Assembly (NCBI GenBank): GCA_020081605.1
Contig: JAHREC010000062.1
Coordinates: forward strand, 3,777,758-3,841,757
Reading direction: 5' to 3'
DNA from: Albifimbria verrucaria
Lineage: Eukaryota > Ascomycota > Sordariomycetes > Hypocreales > Stachybotryaceae
Length of the DNA: 64,000 nucleotides
In this document: positions 1-12,309 of the stretch, piece after piece
Numbering within the stretch: the first letter of the stretch is position 1
How the letters are laid out: each line of letters opens with the position of its first letter
Made by a program: the position numbers and the translations under genes
Notes under the pieces: model-generated
Seen by the model: the letters and a program-made list of their open reading frames with translations, nothing else
What the model was told of the DNA's origin: nothing
Databases searched by the model: none

Positions 1-13
1 AGATGTGATTTAG

Positions 14-605
14 GAGGGAAAGCCTTCAAGCTTTGCTCAACCACGTCGGTAAACTACGCAAATTCTCTCTCTTCGATTACACGTATCGCTCAGAATCCTC
101 CACCTTTGACCACACGTCTTTCTTCGGAGACCTCCCAAGTTCCAGAGATCCAAAGATTATATCCTATATGGAAGCCCTACACAGTTTAAAAACAGACCTC
201 GAGGCGCTAACCCTCGTCCATGACCATATACTGGTCCATTGGAAAAGGAATGGCATTAGGCCGGAGCATATTGATCTCCGCGGGTTTAAGAAATTGAAGC
301 ACCTCTTCCTCGAGCCAATATTCTTGAGAATCATATCCCAGGAACCAGATGGGTTCAAGACTACGATACCTCCCAATTTGGAGCACCTGTCTGTGCACTG
401 TATTGACGTCGGCGACAAGGCAAAGGCGATTATCAAGTATCTGCCGAGATTAAAGGAGGCTGCTCCTCATCTTAAGCGGATAACTATAGTCTCTGGTGAT
501 AAACGTAGACCACGAGGTCTTAGCACAGCCGCAGCGGCTGTAGGAATCAGCATTTACTCAAGAAGGTGGAAAGAAAACCATAGTTGGTATGCCGACAACT
601 GGTAG
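14..605 (+). CDS. C-terminal part of LRR/F-box-like protein (partial)
   Basis: Open frame cut by the left edge of the window. About 195 residues run to a TAG at 603-605. An in-frame TGA lies at 6-8, but a plausible intron acceptor (ATTTAG, ending at 13) lies between it and the frame, so this is probably the last exon of a longer gene. Spaced leucine patterns such as LKHLFLEPIFLRII and NLEHLSVHC, and LKTDLEALTLVHDH, resemble the degenerate leucine-rich repeats behind fungal F-box domains. The F-box itself would be upstream and is not visible. It is convergent with SEC61. The family call rests on pattern only; function is unknown. Confidence 0.5.
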
Positions 606-1032
606 CCAAGATAAATTGATGGCAGCGTATTTCATCAGGTCTGGAGAGATCACGGAGGGGTAGAACAGCATTTTCAGACGACTAAACATTCGTGTCATTC
701 TACAGCGCGAGTCTAGATACAATAGGTTTATCCATGGCCTCAGATGCATGCTCTACGTTTTCTGCCACCGCACCGTTTTGATCATTCAGATAGACGTGGT
801 AGTTCCATCATCCATAAGTTCCATTCGCTGTGATTTTTGTACTTTTTCCCATTCAATGAAACTTCTCTAACAAATCCAGATCCACAACCACCCTCGCTGT
901 AAATGCAACCTGTGCATATCCTCGAGCGCCGCCGCCACCCTCCTCCATGATTCCCATGATGTTGTTACACTATAGCCCCGTGTGGCGACGACGTTTAGAT
1001 ATTTAGAGACTGTCGCGCAACGTGTTGCGTGA
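606..1032. other. Intergenic, two convergent 3' ends
   Basis: About 430 bases between the stop codons of the LRR-like gene and SEC61. It presumably holds both 3' UTRs. I see no coding frame or repeat in it. Confidence 0.6.
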
Positions 1033-2628
1033 TCAGCCCATGATCATGCCCTTCATGCCGGAAAAGTCACCCTCCTTGGCAGCGATTTCGAAGTAGCCGT
1101 AGATGATACTATGCATAATTAGTAATGGACAAAAAGCGATAAAGAATGGTTACGCGACTTACGTGACAGCAAGGAGAGTACCGGTACCGGAGCCGAGAGC
1201 GCCCATCAGGTCGCTGAAGACGGAGAGAGCACCAATGCAGGCACCACCGAAGGCAGCGGCAGTGGGGATGACGCGCTTAAGCTCCTTGTACATGCTCTGG
1301 TCACGGTGGCCGGCCATGACAAGACCCTGGTCCTTCAGCTGCTTGGCAACGTCGCGAGGGCTGGAGCCGGAAACCTCAATCCAGGTCTTGGAGAAGAGAG
1401 CGCAAGCACCGAGCATGTAGACGATGTAGGCGGCGGTGTGGATGGGGTCGAGGAGAGCCTCCTTGAAGTTCAGGGAGGGGACATGTAGTAGACGAGACCG
1501 GAGATGGCGTGCAGCTGAGAAGAGCCGTCCTTGGCCTCCCAGACACCGAAGAGACGGACGAGGAGGTTCTCGGAGAAGCGAGAGTACAGCATCTGGCTGA
1601 TCAGGAAGATGTTGGAAGACAGGGCGGACTGCAGCATGATGGGCATGTTGGAGGTGTAGAACAGGCGGACGGGGTAAGAGCCGCGAGCACCACGCTGGCG
1701 GGAGGACTTGACGGGGATCTCGACACGGAAACCCTGCAGGTAGATGACGGCAGCGAAGACGGCAATGGTGGCCAGCAGGTTCATGACGTTGGGGAGGTTC
1801 TGTCTGTAAAGGCCTCCTGCAGAGCGCGCTGCTTGTTGGAGCGGGTCATGAGCAGGTGGAAAAGGGCGATGACGGCACCCTCGAACTCAGGGCCACGGCC
1901 GGTGTTGATGGTGGTTGGGGAGAAAGCCTTCCACATGATGGACTCGCAGATGTTGGTGGCAATGAAGAGCGAGATACCGCTGCCAAGACCGTAGCCCTTC
2001 TGCAGGAGCTCATCGAGCAGAATGACAATCATACCGGCAACAACGAGCTGGAGGATCAGGAGGAAGACAATACCAGCACCGAGCTCGGAGGGGGACCGTA
2101 GAGACCGGTGAAGACGTAGACGGTGGCGGTACCAGCGGACAGGATGAAGGCGAAGAGCTTCTGGGCGGTCTGGTAGAGCTCACGGTCCGACTTGAGGTCG
2201 AGGTTGACATCGATCATGTGGGTACCAGCGAGGAGCTGGAAGACCATACCGGAGGAGATGATGGGGTAATACCCAGCTCCATCAGCGTACCTCTGTTACT
2301 CGCAATGACCATTCGCAGCCAGTAGAGGGATCCGAGTTGTCGGAGGATACAATGCCGTAGAGAGGCATCTGGCTCATGACGAGGAAGATGAGGAGGGTCA
2401 GGGCGGTCCACATCATCTTCTGCTCGAAGGGGATTCTGGTCTCCGGCTGCTGAACCTCGGGGAGGAACGGCACGAACGGCTTGACCAGGTCGAGAAATCG
2501 CACTGCAGAGGAGAGGCACGCGTCAGTCTGGATCGATTGGGGCTCAATGGCGGGCGCGGCGAGCGAAAGGGCCGCGCGACGCAAGCTAGGGGCTGCGAGC
2601 TTGGGCTGCTATACTTACGGGAACTCAT
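1033..2628 (-). CDS. SEC61: Sec61 alpha subunit of the ER translocon
   Basis: Pore-forming subunit of the ER protein-conducting channel, which passes or inserts nascent secretory and membrane proteins. Three exons: 2619-2628, 1163-2502 and 1109's lower neighbour 1033-1108; introns 2503-2618 and 1109-1162. The 10-nt first exon gives MSS, then [18 protein letters not shown], the conserved N-terminal amphipathic segment. Multiple hydrophobic helices follow (ten expected for the family), including the plug region, and the protein ends KGMIMG. Reading is interrupted by five single missing bases near 2330, 2270, 2093, 1807 and 1480, each in a C or T run. With these restored the length is 476 residues, the family norm. 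An essential gene is very unlikely to be a pseudogene, so the breaks are taken as sequence errors. A CACGTG lies 225 bases upstream of the start. Confidence 0.97.
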
Positions 2629-3411
2629 GTTGGCGGTGGCGGGAGGGAAGGAAGGGAAAAGAGAATTGGACTATTTCATCCAACAAAAAGAGAAGAGGAG
2701 AATCGAGCTTTGATGAGCTCGGGCAGCGGATGCCGGGTGTTCGATGGGGAGGTTATTAAGGAGAGCTGGGGAATGGGTTGGAGGTTGGCGATCTGGCTTC
2801 AAGCAATGGAACCCCAAATGTAGATGTGTCCAGTCCGAAAATTAGCAAGTGGCACGTGACCCCGCCAAAGGGGTTCAAGGACCCAGCCCAGCCCAGCTCC
2901 CCTCGTTACGGCTATAATACCCTACCTGACTGTCCCTAGCAGTCACTGATTACTGGCCTATAGGGGCCGTGATTTTTCCGCAGCTCCCAGCTCAGCTCCT
3001 ATTGCCTGGCCACGATAAGGATAGTGTGGGGAAGCGATAGCTGTGGCAATAGCTGTCCTCAGTGACGACAAGAAAGCTGGCCAGTCTGCTCTTCATTGCT
3101 GGACAAAGAGGCCCTATACCTCAATTCGCATGCACCATTTTTTTTTAATTTTTTTTTCACTGACCCAGGAGTTTCAATTCGTTCCAAACAATTTGTCTTA
3201 TCACGGTGCGCCCTGAGACATTGGACGACGCCATTAACCATTAAATTCTGCTAAAGAGCCATCCGCCAAGCCACAGGCAGCGCCTACTCCAACTGTGGCT
3301 GCTACCACCGCACCAGCCACGCGCACCTCTGACCCATAGGCCCAACCTTGAGCCATACAGATTTGACTCATCAACTTCTATAAAATAGTCGCACAATGGG
3401 CCCTTAACCAC
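2629..3411. other. Divergent promoter region, SEC61 / tRNA isopentenyltransferase
   Basis: About 780 bases between two divergently transcribed genes. It contains CACGTG at 2853-2858, repeated CCCAGC tracts near 2882-2900, a short T-run near 3139-3162, and a TATAAAA at 3379-3385 close to the isopentenyltransferase start. No convincing coding frame. Confidence 0.5.
3396..3407 (+). promoter_or_regulatory. Three-codon upstream ORF
   Basis: ATG-Gly-Pro-stop lies entirely upstream of the first ATG (3412) of the isopentenyltransferase gene, ending 4 bases before it. If it is transcribed it could lower initiation at 3412 and favour the second in-frame ATG at 3460. Whether it lies inside the transcript depends on the start site, which the sequence does not show. 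Confidence 0.3.
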
Positions 3412-4869
3412 ATGTTCAAGCGCCTGGGCCCAGTGTTCTTCCGGCGCAATGTTACAACAATGGCTGCCACCCGCCGTCCAGCCCAGCCGTTGCTGGTTGT
3501 TCTTGGATCAACCGGCACAGGCAAATCTGAGGTCAGTCATTCACTCCATGCCCTCTTGAAAAATTAGCCGTAGGTCTAAGCAGCCGTAGTTAGCCGTGGA
3601 GCTGGCCACTCGCTTTCGCGGCGAGATCATCAACGCCGACGCAATGCAGTTGTATGACGGGCTCCCCATCATCACGAACAAGGTCACGCCTGAGGAACAG
3701 CGTGGAGTCCCGCACCACCTACTCGGCCACATCCCCTGGGCGAGATGCCGTGGGACGTGGAAAAATACAAGAGACGTGCAACCCAGGTCATCCAGGAGAT
3801 TCGTGATCGGGGTAACCTGCCAATCCTAGTAGGCGGTACGCAGTACTATGTCGATCCCTTGATCTTCAAAGACGTCATCCTTGACGAGGTGCAAGGCGAT
3901 TCCTCAAAGTCATTCCCGATCCTTGATGAGCCTACGGAGGTGATTCTGGAAGAGCTAAAAAGGTCGACCCGGTCATGGCAGATCGCTGGCATCCCAACGA
4001 TCGTCGCAAGATCCAGCGGTCCTTGGAGATTTACTTACAGACTGGTAAGCCTGCTTCTAAGTTCTACGAAGAGCAAAAGCAGCGCAAAGCCGACGCGGCG
4101 CAGAACTCCGAGGAGTCTCAACCATGGAACAACCTGATGTTCTGGGTGTACTCCGAGCGGGAGGTTCTAAAGGAGAGACTCGACAGTCGAATAGATAAGA
4201 TGCTTGACGCGGGCTTGCTCGATGAGGTAAAGCAACTCTTCGCTTTCAAGCAAAAGAACACGACCGCAGACCAGGAGCTGGACATGACCAAGGGTATCTG
4301 GCAGTCCATTGGGTACAAGCAATTCGAGCCTTATATTCTCGCCTTGGAGGCGGGCGCAGACCCTGCAGAGCTTGAGAAGTTGCGCATGCAGGGGTTAAAC
4401 GACATGAAAGTTGCGACGCGCCGTTACGCCAACTACCAAACGAAATGGATTAGATTGAAGCAGATCCCGCTACTGAAAGAGCAAGGCCCAACAGCAATGG
4501 AGCACTTGTATTTGGTCGACAGCACCGACGTCTCTCAGTTTCAGAAAAGGTGGTGGAACCAGCTGCCGATGTGACGGCTCGGTTCCTCAGCGGCGAGGCG
4601 AGACCGTCGCCTACGGACGTGTCCGATCTGGCCCGCGAAGTCCTGACCAAGTCGGCGGAACCCCGCCCAAGGAGACGCCTTGCCAGCGGACGTGCGAGGT
4701 GTGCCAGGTGGTGCTTGTGACGGAGCAAGCGTGGAAGCGTCATATTGGCGGAACGGCGCACCGACGAGTGATGAAGAAGAAGAAGAGGCTCGCAATGGTG
4801 TCTGTTGATAGTGCTAGCAAGGAAGATGCGCCTCGGAAATCTGATGGGAAGCGTCCGGTCCAGATATAG
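3412..4869 (+). CDS. MOD5: tRNA dimethylallyltransferase (isopentenyltransferase)
   Basis: Transfers a dimethylallyl group to N6 of A37 in tRNAs reading UNN codons. Exons 3412-3531 and 3590-4869, 58-nt intron. The P-loop GSTGTGKSE straddles the intron. The conserved [18 protein letters not shown] and LVGGTQYYV motifs follow, and near the C-terminus a matrin/U1-type zinc finger, C-x2-C-x12-H-x5-H, as in eukaryotic members. Two in-frame ATGs: 3412 adds [16 protein letters not shown], a basic presequence that looks mitochondrial; 3460 would give the cytosolic/nuclear form, as known for yeast MOD5. Four single-base losses (near 3738, 3959, 4547, 4663, in C or A runs) break the frame. Restored length is 467 residues. 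Confidence 0.95.
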
Positions 4870-7800
4870 CAGGGTTACTTTCAGAAGAACTATAAAACTG
4901 ATTTTACGTTGAACATTTGGTCCCAAGGGGTATGAGCTCATTTCTAATTTCCCTTGATGCGTTGTTTTGCAATGGCGTATTGCCTGAGCACAAATGTGGT
5001 TGCCTGTTTGCCCTCATTCCGACTTGAACATGGAAACAAAATCGTGTGGAGGAGATGGTGCCCCTGTCTAGTTTGGACTTGGCCCTTCGTACCAATCCGA
5101 CGCAATGTAATTTGACATTACGCGTCCATTAATATGATACTTATTGAGAGGCTCTATTTTGATACCAACCCTGACCGGCAGTTTGGCCGTGTGCATGCTT
5201 GGTGCAATTCCTACAGGGGCTGAAAGGCCGGGTCCGAGCCGATACAGGGTAGGTGTCCTCAACGCGAAGCCGGACGACGGAATCCCGCGGGGCCCTTATT
5301 GCCGTTTCACATCGGGAGCACGGTACTCCGCACAAGGGTATACGTTTAGTCGTTGCCTGTTAGGCAGAGAAATGAGGTATTGCAAAGCAGTGATTTAGCG
5401 TTAGTTTAGTTACGTAGCATACGGTATGCGAATCTTGCAGAACGTGGTAGTGGATGGATGGCTAGGATTAATTAATATCATGTGGAGGGGTGTGAAGATA
5501 AGGGGTTCTATTGACTTATACGCGCGCGCGTTGAATAGTTTGTCAACCGTTGTATGTATCAAAGAGTTAAATGTATTTTTTAGTTCCCAATTCGTATTAC
5601 AGCGCATCATGCATCTGAATTGTGTTATCGGGACGTGTTGTTGCGATTAGCGGTACATGTAATACCCGGACGGGCGTTTCTGCGCGCACGAAAAGAACGG
5701 GTTTCACGTTTGTTGGTTGAAACCCCCACAGAAACATACAGTGGAACGTTGTCGAAAACGTGGGGCACACAGGGTCAGGGACGGCCAAGACAGCGCAACG
5801 CAACAGTGTAGCCCAGCCCAGGCGGCGCCTAGGCCCTACGCTAATTAGGGGATTCCTAATGGTCCTAATAGTACCTCCCACACCCGGCGCCTGCTCCGCG
5901 AGGATCAACGTGCCGTAATCACATGTCGTCGCTACCGATTGGCTCAGGGGCCGCAGCCACGTATCAGCAGGATGCATTGCCTTACCAAGGCTCTGGAATT
6001 GCGCAGAGGCAGGCAGAAGGCTTCTTGATGTCATTGAAATGCCCGACACCGACCGCGCGGGCCCGAGAAAGCCGGTTCGGGCGGACTTCCGCAATACTAA
6101 GTGACCGAACCCCGCCTGAGGCTGCGGAGTTTTGAAGAATCTTGACAGGACTTTCATAAATCATACCCACAACGAGCAACGGCTTTGTCAGTGGCCGAGT
6201 CTAGATCTACCTGAAAATACGGATACGCGGGTTCGCATGCAACCAACATACTGCCCAAAGTGGGGAGGGAGGAGGGAAAGGGAGGAGGGGAAGGATGTAT
6301 GTACGTGTGTGTGTATGAGATGCAACAGCATCAGACGGAGGCTAGGAATACCAGTATAGCAGTTAGTCTGGTCTACACCAGTGCTGATGCTGACGTAAAT
6401 CGATAAACGAGAGACACGAAAATGCATTTTTCGCTCGTCACATTAGCCAGGATGCAATCTTGGTCATGGTCTTGGTCACGCGCGCGCAACAGTCATCGAT
6501 GCCATCCTACTTCACCCGACGCGCCGTTTGCTGGCCGTGAGTCAATTGAGTCACGTCGGCGAAGGGAACCACGGCCGTCCCGATCGTCGCTTGGCGCAGC
6601 CCAACGCGGACGGGCTGGTAGCGATGGCGAGCAGGGGCTGCATTCGGATGCAAGAGATGCCGCCGTGCTGAGGGTGCCAGGGCAGACGGGGCAAGCATAA
6701 ATAGAGCAGCCCGGACTGGCCACGCTGGCCGCATTGGTTGTGTAAGCTGGATGATGGGGACGGGCAGGGCGAGACAGGATGAAACAAAACAAGATACAGC
6801 CATGGTGAATTAAATTGATAAACCAAGTAGGTACAGCACTATACAGTAGAGCCAAACAATGCCAGAAAGGAAAAGAAATAGACAAAAAGAAGTGGAAATA
6901 GAGTTAACTCTACAGTACATGTCCACGAGGCCAGGTGGACCAGTCGGTGGTGAGTGTCTGATGTACTATTCTGACGTCGCCATTTTCTCGCGCACTGAGG
7001 TGTACGGATAGAAGCGAAGCTAAGCCATTCTCCATTCATTGCTTGATTGACCGATTTGATCAGGAGCAGATCTGAGCCAAGGATGAATCGGCACTCGGCG
7101 AACGACGGGTGCTAAGACGCAAGACCATCTGCCCTACCAAGGGAAGTAAGGTACTACGTATGCGCACCAGACCATGCCTGGGTAGGTCTTGTGTTGCGCT
7201 CTGCTGCGGCTGCTGCGTCTGCTGGGCTGTAATGCGATGTGCTATTCTGCGCTATATTAGTGGCCATACCTATCACAAGAGCAGGGCCAGAGGTACAGCC
7301 CAAAGTACCGCCCGTAACGTATTCGTAACAAAGTCTCACTGCGTTAGCCCCCTCCTCCTCCGCTAGCCTGGCTGGTACCTACAGCAGGGAAAGGTTCTGA
7401 GCGTAGGCGCTTGCAGCACTAAACTGCAATGGAATCCCCGCTGACTCAGAATCGTCGGAGCGGCGGAATAGCAAACGCCACACACAGAAAGCTGCGACGA
7501 CCTCAAATCTCTCTCTCACTTCTGCATCTGATAACGGCCCTGCCCTCTCATTATTCTCTTTCCCTCTCTCACGCCCCTCCCCTCTGCCCGTCTTCAATAT
7601 CGGCTGTGACCGTGTCGCATCTCCGTCCTACCTTTTCGCGACATATCCTCGTGACCCCCGCCAGGCACCACTCCTTGGCCTAGCCCTGGTCTAGGCTTCT
7701 GCTTCTGCATTGCACTACCGACATATCCTATTCTTCTGCCTGACTCCTCGACCTTCTCACGAATTTGAGACGGAAGCCTTCTTCGTGCTGCTCGGGGTCA

Positions 7801-8269
7801 ACCGCCGGCCAAGCGGGAATTACATTACCACACCCCCAGCTCGTCTGCGTCAGGGGCCTGGTGACTGCGCCATACAGTCAAACATCCCAGCCCTGGGCCC
7901 TTTGTCCTCATCCTCACCCTCACCCTCGCCCTCGCCCATTCACACTCACTTATTTACCCGCGGACGACGTAAGGCTGGGCTCTGCAGCACCACCCCCGGT
8001 GTCAGTCAGCATACGCTTCTCTTCTCTTCGCTTGGCGCTCCCGTGGCTTGGACCCTTTTCCTCAGTGCACGCTCAACTCAACCTTGCTGTCCTCAGGCTC
8101 CTGATATATCCCCTTCGTCCTGCCGCCGGCTCCGCTCCTACTTGTCCCGGACCTGTCCTTCTTCTCCCAAATTGACCGTTCCCATTGTCCGAGTCTAGGC
8201 TTCTCGGCCACCGTTTCAATCCTCAATCACTCCGTCTGGTAATGCGCCAGGTCTGTTGGTGCCTCGGAC
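4870..8269. other. Long non-coding stretch and leader of the C6 regulator
   Basis: About 3.4 kb without a recognisable gene. Visible are a (CG)n patch at 5520-5530, purine-rich sequence near 6260-6295, a short GT tract near 6303-6315, a CT-rich stretch at 7500-7600 and CCTCACC/CCTCGCC tandem units near 7905-7940. The last 800 bases are CT-rich, as in the long 5' leaders of fungal regulator genes, and contain several upstream ATGs in open frames (for example 7429 and 7710) that I do not regard as proteins. Confidence 0.4.
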
Positions 8270-10439
8270 ATGTCGACGAACCCCGTGCCCACCACGCACA
8301 AGCACCCTCGAGTCCTCGCCTGTGTGCTATGTCAGCATCGCAAAATCAAATGTGACCGAAACACGCCCTGCTCTAACTGCATAAAGGTGCGTATTCGTTT
8401 TGATCTGATGTACCCGCACGTCTCACGCCTCCCGTTAGGCAAACGTCACCTGCACGCCTAGCACGCCCGCCCCGGCCCGTAAGCGCCGCCGGCCAAACCA
8501 AGATCTCCAAGAGCGCCTGGCCCGGTGCGAGGAGCTCCTCAAGCAGTATGCCAGCGGCTCCGGCCCTCCTACCCCTGTCGCCCAGACGGCCCAGCTGGCC
8601 AACGGCTTCGTCGCGGATACTCCGGCTTCCACTCTCGGCAGCGGAACCTCCTCCGTCCAGTGGTCCGCCGCCGGCAAGGTAGTCACCGAAGACAGCAATG
8701 TCCGCTTCATGGACAGCTATCTTTGGGCCAGCGTCTACGACGAGGTAAGTGGCCTAGACTCGCTGCCTTCCAAAGACCACTCTGACCGCGTCCATAGCTG
8801 CGTGCCATGAAAGATATCGTGGAAACGGATGACCCAGAAGAGCTCAGCGTTCTCGGGTCCGAGGATCTTACCCCAGAAAACTACAGCGACTGGATGCTTC
8901 CGAGCGAGCACCCAGGCACTGACATTGACCGTCTACAGCCGGAACCCACCCAGGTCTTTCGGCTGTGGCAGCTCTACCTCGATCGTGTAAACCCTCTGAC
9001 AAAGGTCATCCACGTGCCAACCGTACAACCCTATATCATCGAAGCCGTCAGCAACATGGCGCGTCTCCTCTAAACTACCAGGCACTGCTCTTCTCCATCT
9101 ATAACATGGCCGCCATATCGCTGTCGGAAGTCGAGTGCTCGTCCATTTTAGGTATTACCAGGGATGAGGCCCTGCGCAGATTCACTACCGGGCTGAAGCA
9201 TTGCCTGACCCGCGCCAATTTCCTCAAAAACCATGACATGCCTACCTTGCAAGCATTGGTTCTATACCTGGTATGATTCAAGCTACCCTTGGCCTCTGCG
9301 TCAAGCTAACATACCCCAGTATTCCCTTAGTGGACGTTATGATAAGCACGCCGCTTGGATTTTCAGCGGTGTCGTTTTGCGAATTGCACAGAAAATGGGC
9401 TACCATCGCGATGGCGAACTCTTCGGCCTCGGTCCTTTTGAGACGGAGATGCGCAGACGAATTTGGTGGCACGTTTTCCTTCAGGATGTCAAAAATGCGA
9501 TGACATCAGGCCTAACCCCACTATGCTGCAATATGATTGGGACACGAAAGAACCGCAAAATGTTAACGACGCCGACCTCATCCCGGGCTCCTCGGAGCCC
9601 ATAGTGAATCGAGAAGGACCTACGGAAATGGGCTTTTGTCTTCTCGTCTACCAAATTGCCAAGTTCTTCGTCACCGCCACTCGACACCGTGGCTTGGTAG
9701 GCTTCGATATTGCGTTGCTAGGCCAAAACTCAGAACATGACAAGATGGCACTGGAGCAATGGCGGTCAATGGTGCAAGACCTTGAACAAAATCTTATCGA
9801 TGTCGAAAGAAGATATGTGGACAGGTCGGCCGGCCTTGTTCACGTGGCTGCTTTGTCGCTGCGGCCCATGCTTATCAGCAAGATTGGCGAGATGCTGGTG
9901 CCAATGCAGGAGCAGCCCGAATGGGGCACCGAGATATTGTCCCCAAGGACAATCTCTTCAAGGTTGTCATCATGAACAACGAGCACAGCACCGATCAATA
10001 CGACCTAATGTCGCAGGCCGGATTTCTATGGTTTGCGAAACTGCATCTCCAGCTCGACGTCCTCGCGGTCATGACGGGCCAATTATGCCACCGGCCCATC
10101 GGCACCTTGCCTGACCGCGCGTGGCGCTGCATGGAGAAGATTTACTCGTATCATCCGGAACTCTTAGACATGACACAAAAGCAATATGCCGCACAGGCCC
10201 AGCTCACGCTCAAGGCCTGGAAGGCTCGTGAACGGGCGTTTGCAAACGCTGGTAGGGCAATCCAAGTGCCACAAATCATCTCAAGGCTTTGGGATGTTGT
10301 CCCATCGCCGGAGGCCCGCTCGTCGGCTCGGTCCTCCTTGACACCACCATCAGCACCACACCACGGTGACGAGACGGAACAGATCTTGGGCAGTTACTTG
10401 GACGTTACTTCACTAAACTGGGATATGTGGGAGACTTGA
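8270..10439 (+). CDS. C6 zinc-cluster transcription factor with fungal_trans domain
   Basis: Nuclear DNA-binding regulator of the Gal4 type. Exons 8270-8386, 8439-8744, 8798-9270 and 9320-10439. The Zn2Cys6 motif is complete, C-x2-C-x6-C-x5-C-x2-C-x6-C from about residue 18; the sixth cysteine is coded in exon 2, so splicing of intron 1 is needed to form the cluster. A basic linker (ARKRRRP) and a short coiled coil follow. From about residue 150 comes the fungal-specific regulatory domain, with SLSGRYDKHAAWIFSGV, RIAQKMGYHRDG and MRRRIWWHVFLQD. Three lost bases, near 9059 (G), 9512 and 9934 (G), break the frame; with them the gene is 672 residues. The target genes cannot be told from sequence, and no obvious regulon lies beside it. 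Confidence 0.93.
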
Positions 10440-10914
10440 CTGCAAACCAGGACCAAAGGCTCTCGATGGGTTCATTCCCTGGGTTTGATGGAAACTCGAT
10501 ACCTAATATGGGCGGTTCATTTTAGAGGGATCATGTCGGGATCAGATGGACGGTCCCGGCCGGCGCTACCGGAGGAAAAGTGATTGACGAGGTTGGGCGT
10601 TAACTGCGGTCGGCGTTTGGGATGGGTTACGCATTGGGTGGCCACTCCTCTCCAGGCTAAGGCAATCCCTTTGGTCAGTGGTTCAGGGGTTGTACGATGT
10701 GCTGTGTATATTACTGCATTCTAATCAACTAACTTCACTCGCACGGGGTCACGCACATGGTTTTAGAGTGGTAAATATGGTATGGTAGGAGATATCTAGT
10801 CTTTGTGGTCTTGGCCTGCCAAGGATTCTCTAGATCTAACTATCTAGAAGTCAGTCTTACAACAACAGCATTTAGCAAACACTTATTTCCAGGCACCCGA
10901 CTCTCCGAATTTCT
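10440..10914. other. Intergenic, convergent 3' ends
   Basis: About 475 bases between the regulator stop and the stop of the small membrane protein gene. GC content falls towards 10720-10900. No coding frame or repeat was recognised. Confidence 0.5.
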
Positions 10915-11392
10915 CTAGGGACATCCTTTTTGAGACCAGCCAGCCTTGCAATGCATCTTATCATACACGATCAGCATAACGATAAGCCCCGCGATGAACA
11001 GAACGATGACCAGCCCGAGACAGCAAAAGAGGTTGCGCGGAGACTTCAGGAACCCCCAACCGACCAGTACGCTCGTCTACCGGCATGGCGAACCCGGACG
11101 TTTGCACGCGCAGCGCCTGTATGCGCGAGACGGAGACGGCGCCAGCGAGTGTCTTGCTCGGCCGAGGATGGATCTGTGCGGCGACGGGTAGGGGTTGCGC
11201 CAAGGGCTGCTTCTGAGTCGTAGGCGTTTGTGTGGCAGGTATCTGGATGGAGGACGGCGATGTGTGACGGGGAGGATAATTCGAAGAGTCTGGTTCGGGG
11301 GTGTAGGTTGGGGACTGGGCCAGGTGGGTGCCATGGTGAGGAGCTGTTGAGTTATTGCTGTGTCGTTGAGATGGGTGTAGGAGGGGAGACAT
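10915..11392 (-). CDS. Putative small single-pass membrane protein
   Basis: Not recognised. The ATG at 11392 opens a proline/threonine/serine-rich N-terminus of about 110 residues. After a frame change around 11000-11080 the sequence reads NLFCCLGLVIVLFIAG followed by LIVMLIVYDK, a clear transmembrane helix, then a short tail with two cysteines ending at a TAG (10915-10917). Joining the two parts needs two missing bases (as at other loci in this window) or an unrecognised intron. Restored length would be about 159 residues. A disordered head with one C-terminal helix suggests a tail-anchored or single-pass protein; the function is unknown. Confidence 0.4.
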
Positions 11393-12309
11393 GGAGGGAA
11401 GCTTGAGAGCAGGTTAGGCGTGGGAGTGAATATATATGAAGCAGTTTTGCTGTAATTCACTGGTCTATGTGGTAGGTTACAAGAGGCATTGTTCGGGTGG
11501 TTTTCATGGTTGGCTATTCACTGGCGGATTGTCATTGTTGACAAACATGACGAGGGCCGTGCTGTAAGGGCTGAAGAGTTGAATGAGTTCTGATACATAT
11601 ACAATACATAATGCATACCTGCAGTGCAGTGTAAGGAACATTCTACAAAGCCAGGAGTATATACGTGCTCTTGTCGGTCTTGTGTGGTGTAGCCCAGACA
11701 GATAGCAGGCCTAAACACCAAAGGATGCTATATGTTCTGAGTGGTGATATGCTTGGCAAATAGCGTAACAGCATCAGTGGGAATGGCCTGAGCATGTAAT
11801 CAATTGCATTCATAGACAGCACCTCAGTATTATACAGACAATACAGCAGGCGTACATATAACTGCCCATGCAAGCAACTCAGGCAACATTCACTTCACCA
11901 ACAGAGAGCAAGGGCACGCCTCCACAGCCGTCCGTTCATCCAGCACGTAGCAGCTGTAGAAAACAGCACTCTCTCTACAATGGCCTCACTACATGCATCA
12001 TTGATCACTCAAACAAAAACATCACGTGGCACAGCATAAAATGTAGATCTCAAAATGAAACGACACCCAGACGGGAATAGTAACAAAACCAGATGTCGAG
12101 ATTAACGACGGACCTTTCTCTCTCCGAACAGCCCAACGAGCCAAAATGGCCCTGCCGGCGAACCACTGCCCCAGCGCGATAGGGAGGCAGCGTCCGGCGG
12201 ACGTTCGTGACTATCTGAAGAGAGAAAAGAAGAAAAGAAAAAAAGGAGGGAGAAATTCTGAGTGGAGGTGAGGACAATAACGGGAAGACGCGCTCGCTTA
12301 GTCATGACC

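Noticed and set aside
1033..2628. SEC61 and other broken genes as pseudogenes
   Set aside because: All breaks are base losses in homopolymers, spread over unrelated essential genes, and residues between breaks are fully conserved-looking; sequence error is the better explanation.
5597..6157. 186-codon minus-strand frame
   Set aside because: No family motif, no start context and unusual composition; treated as chance.
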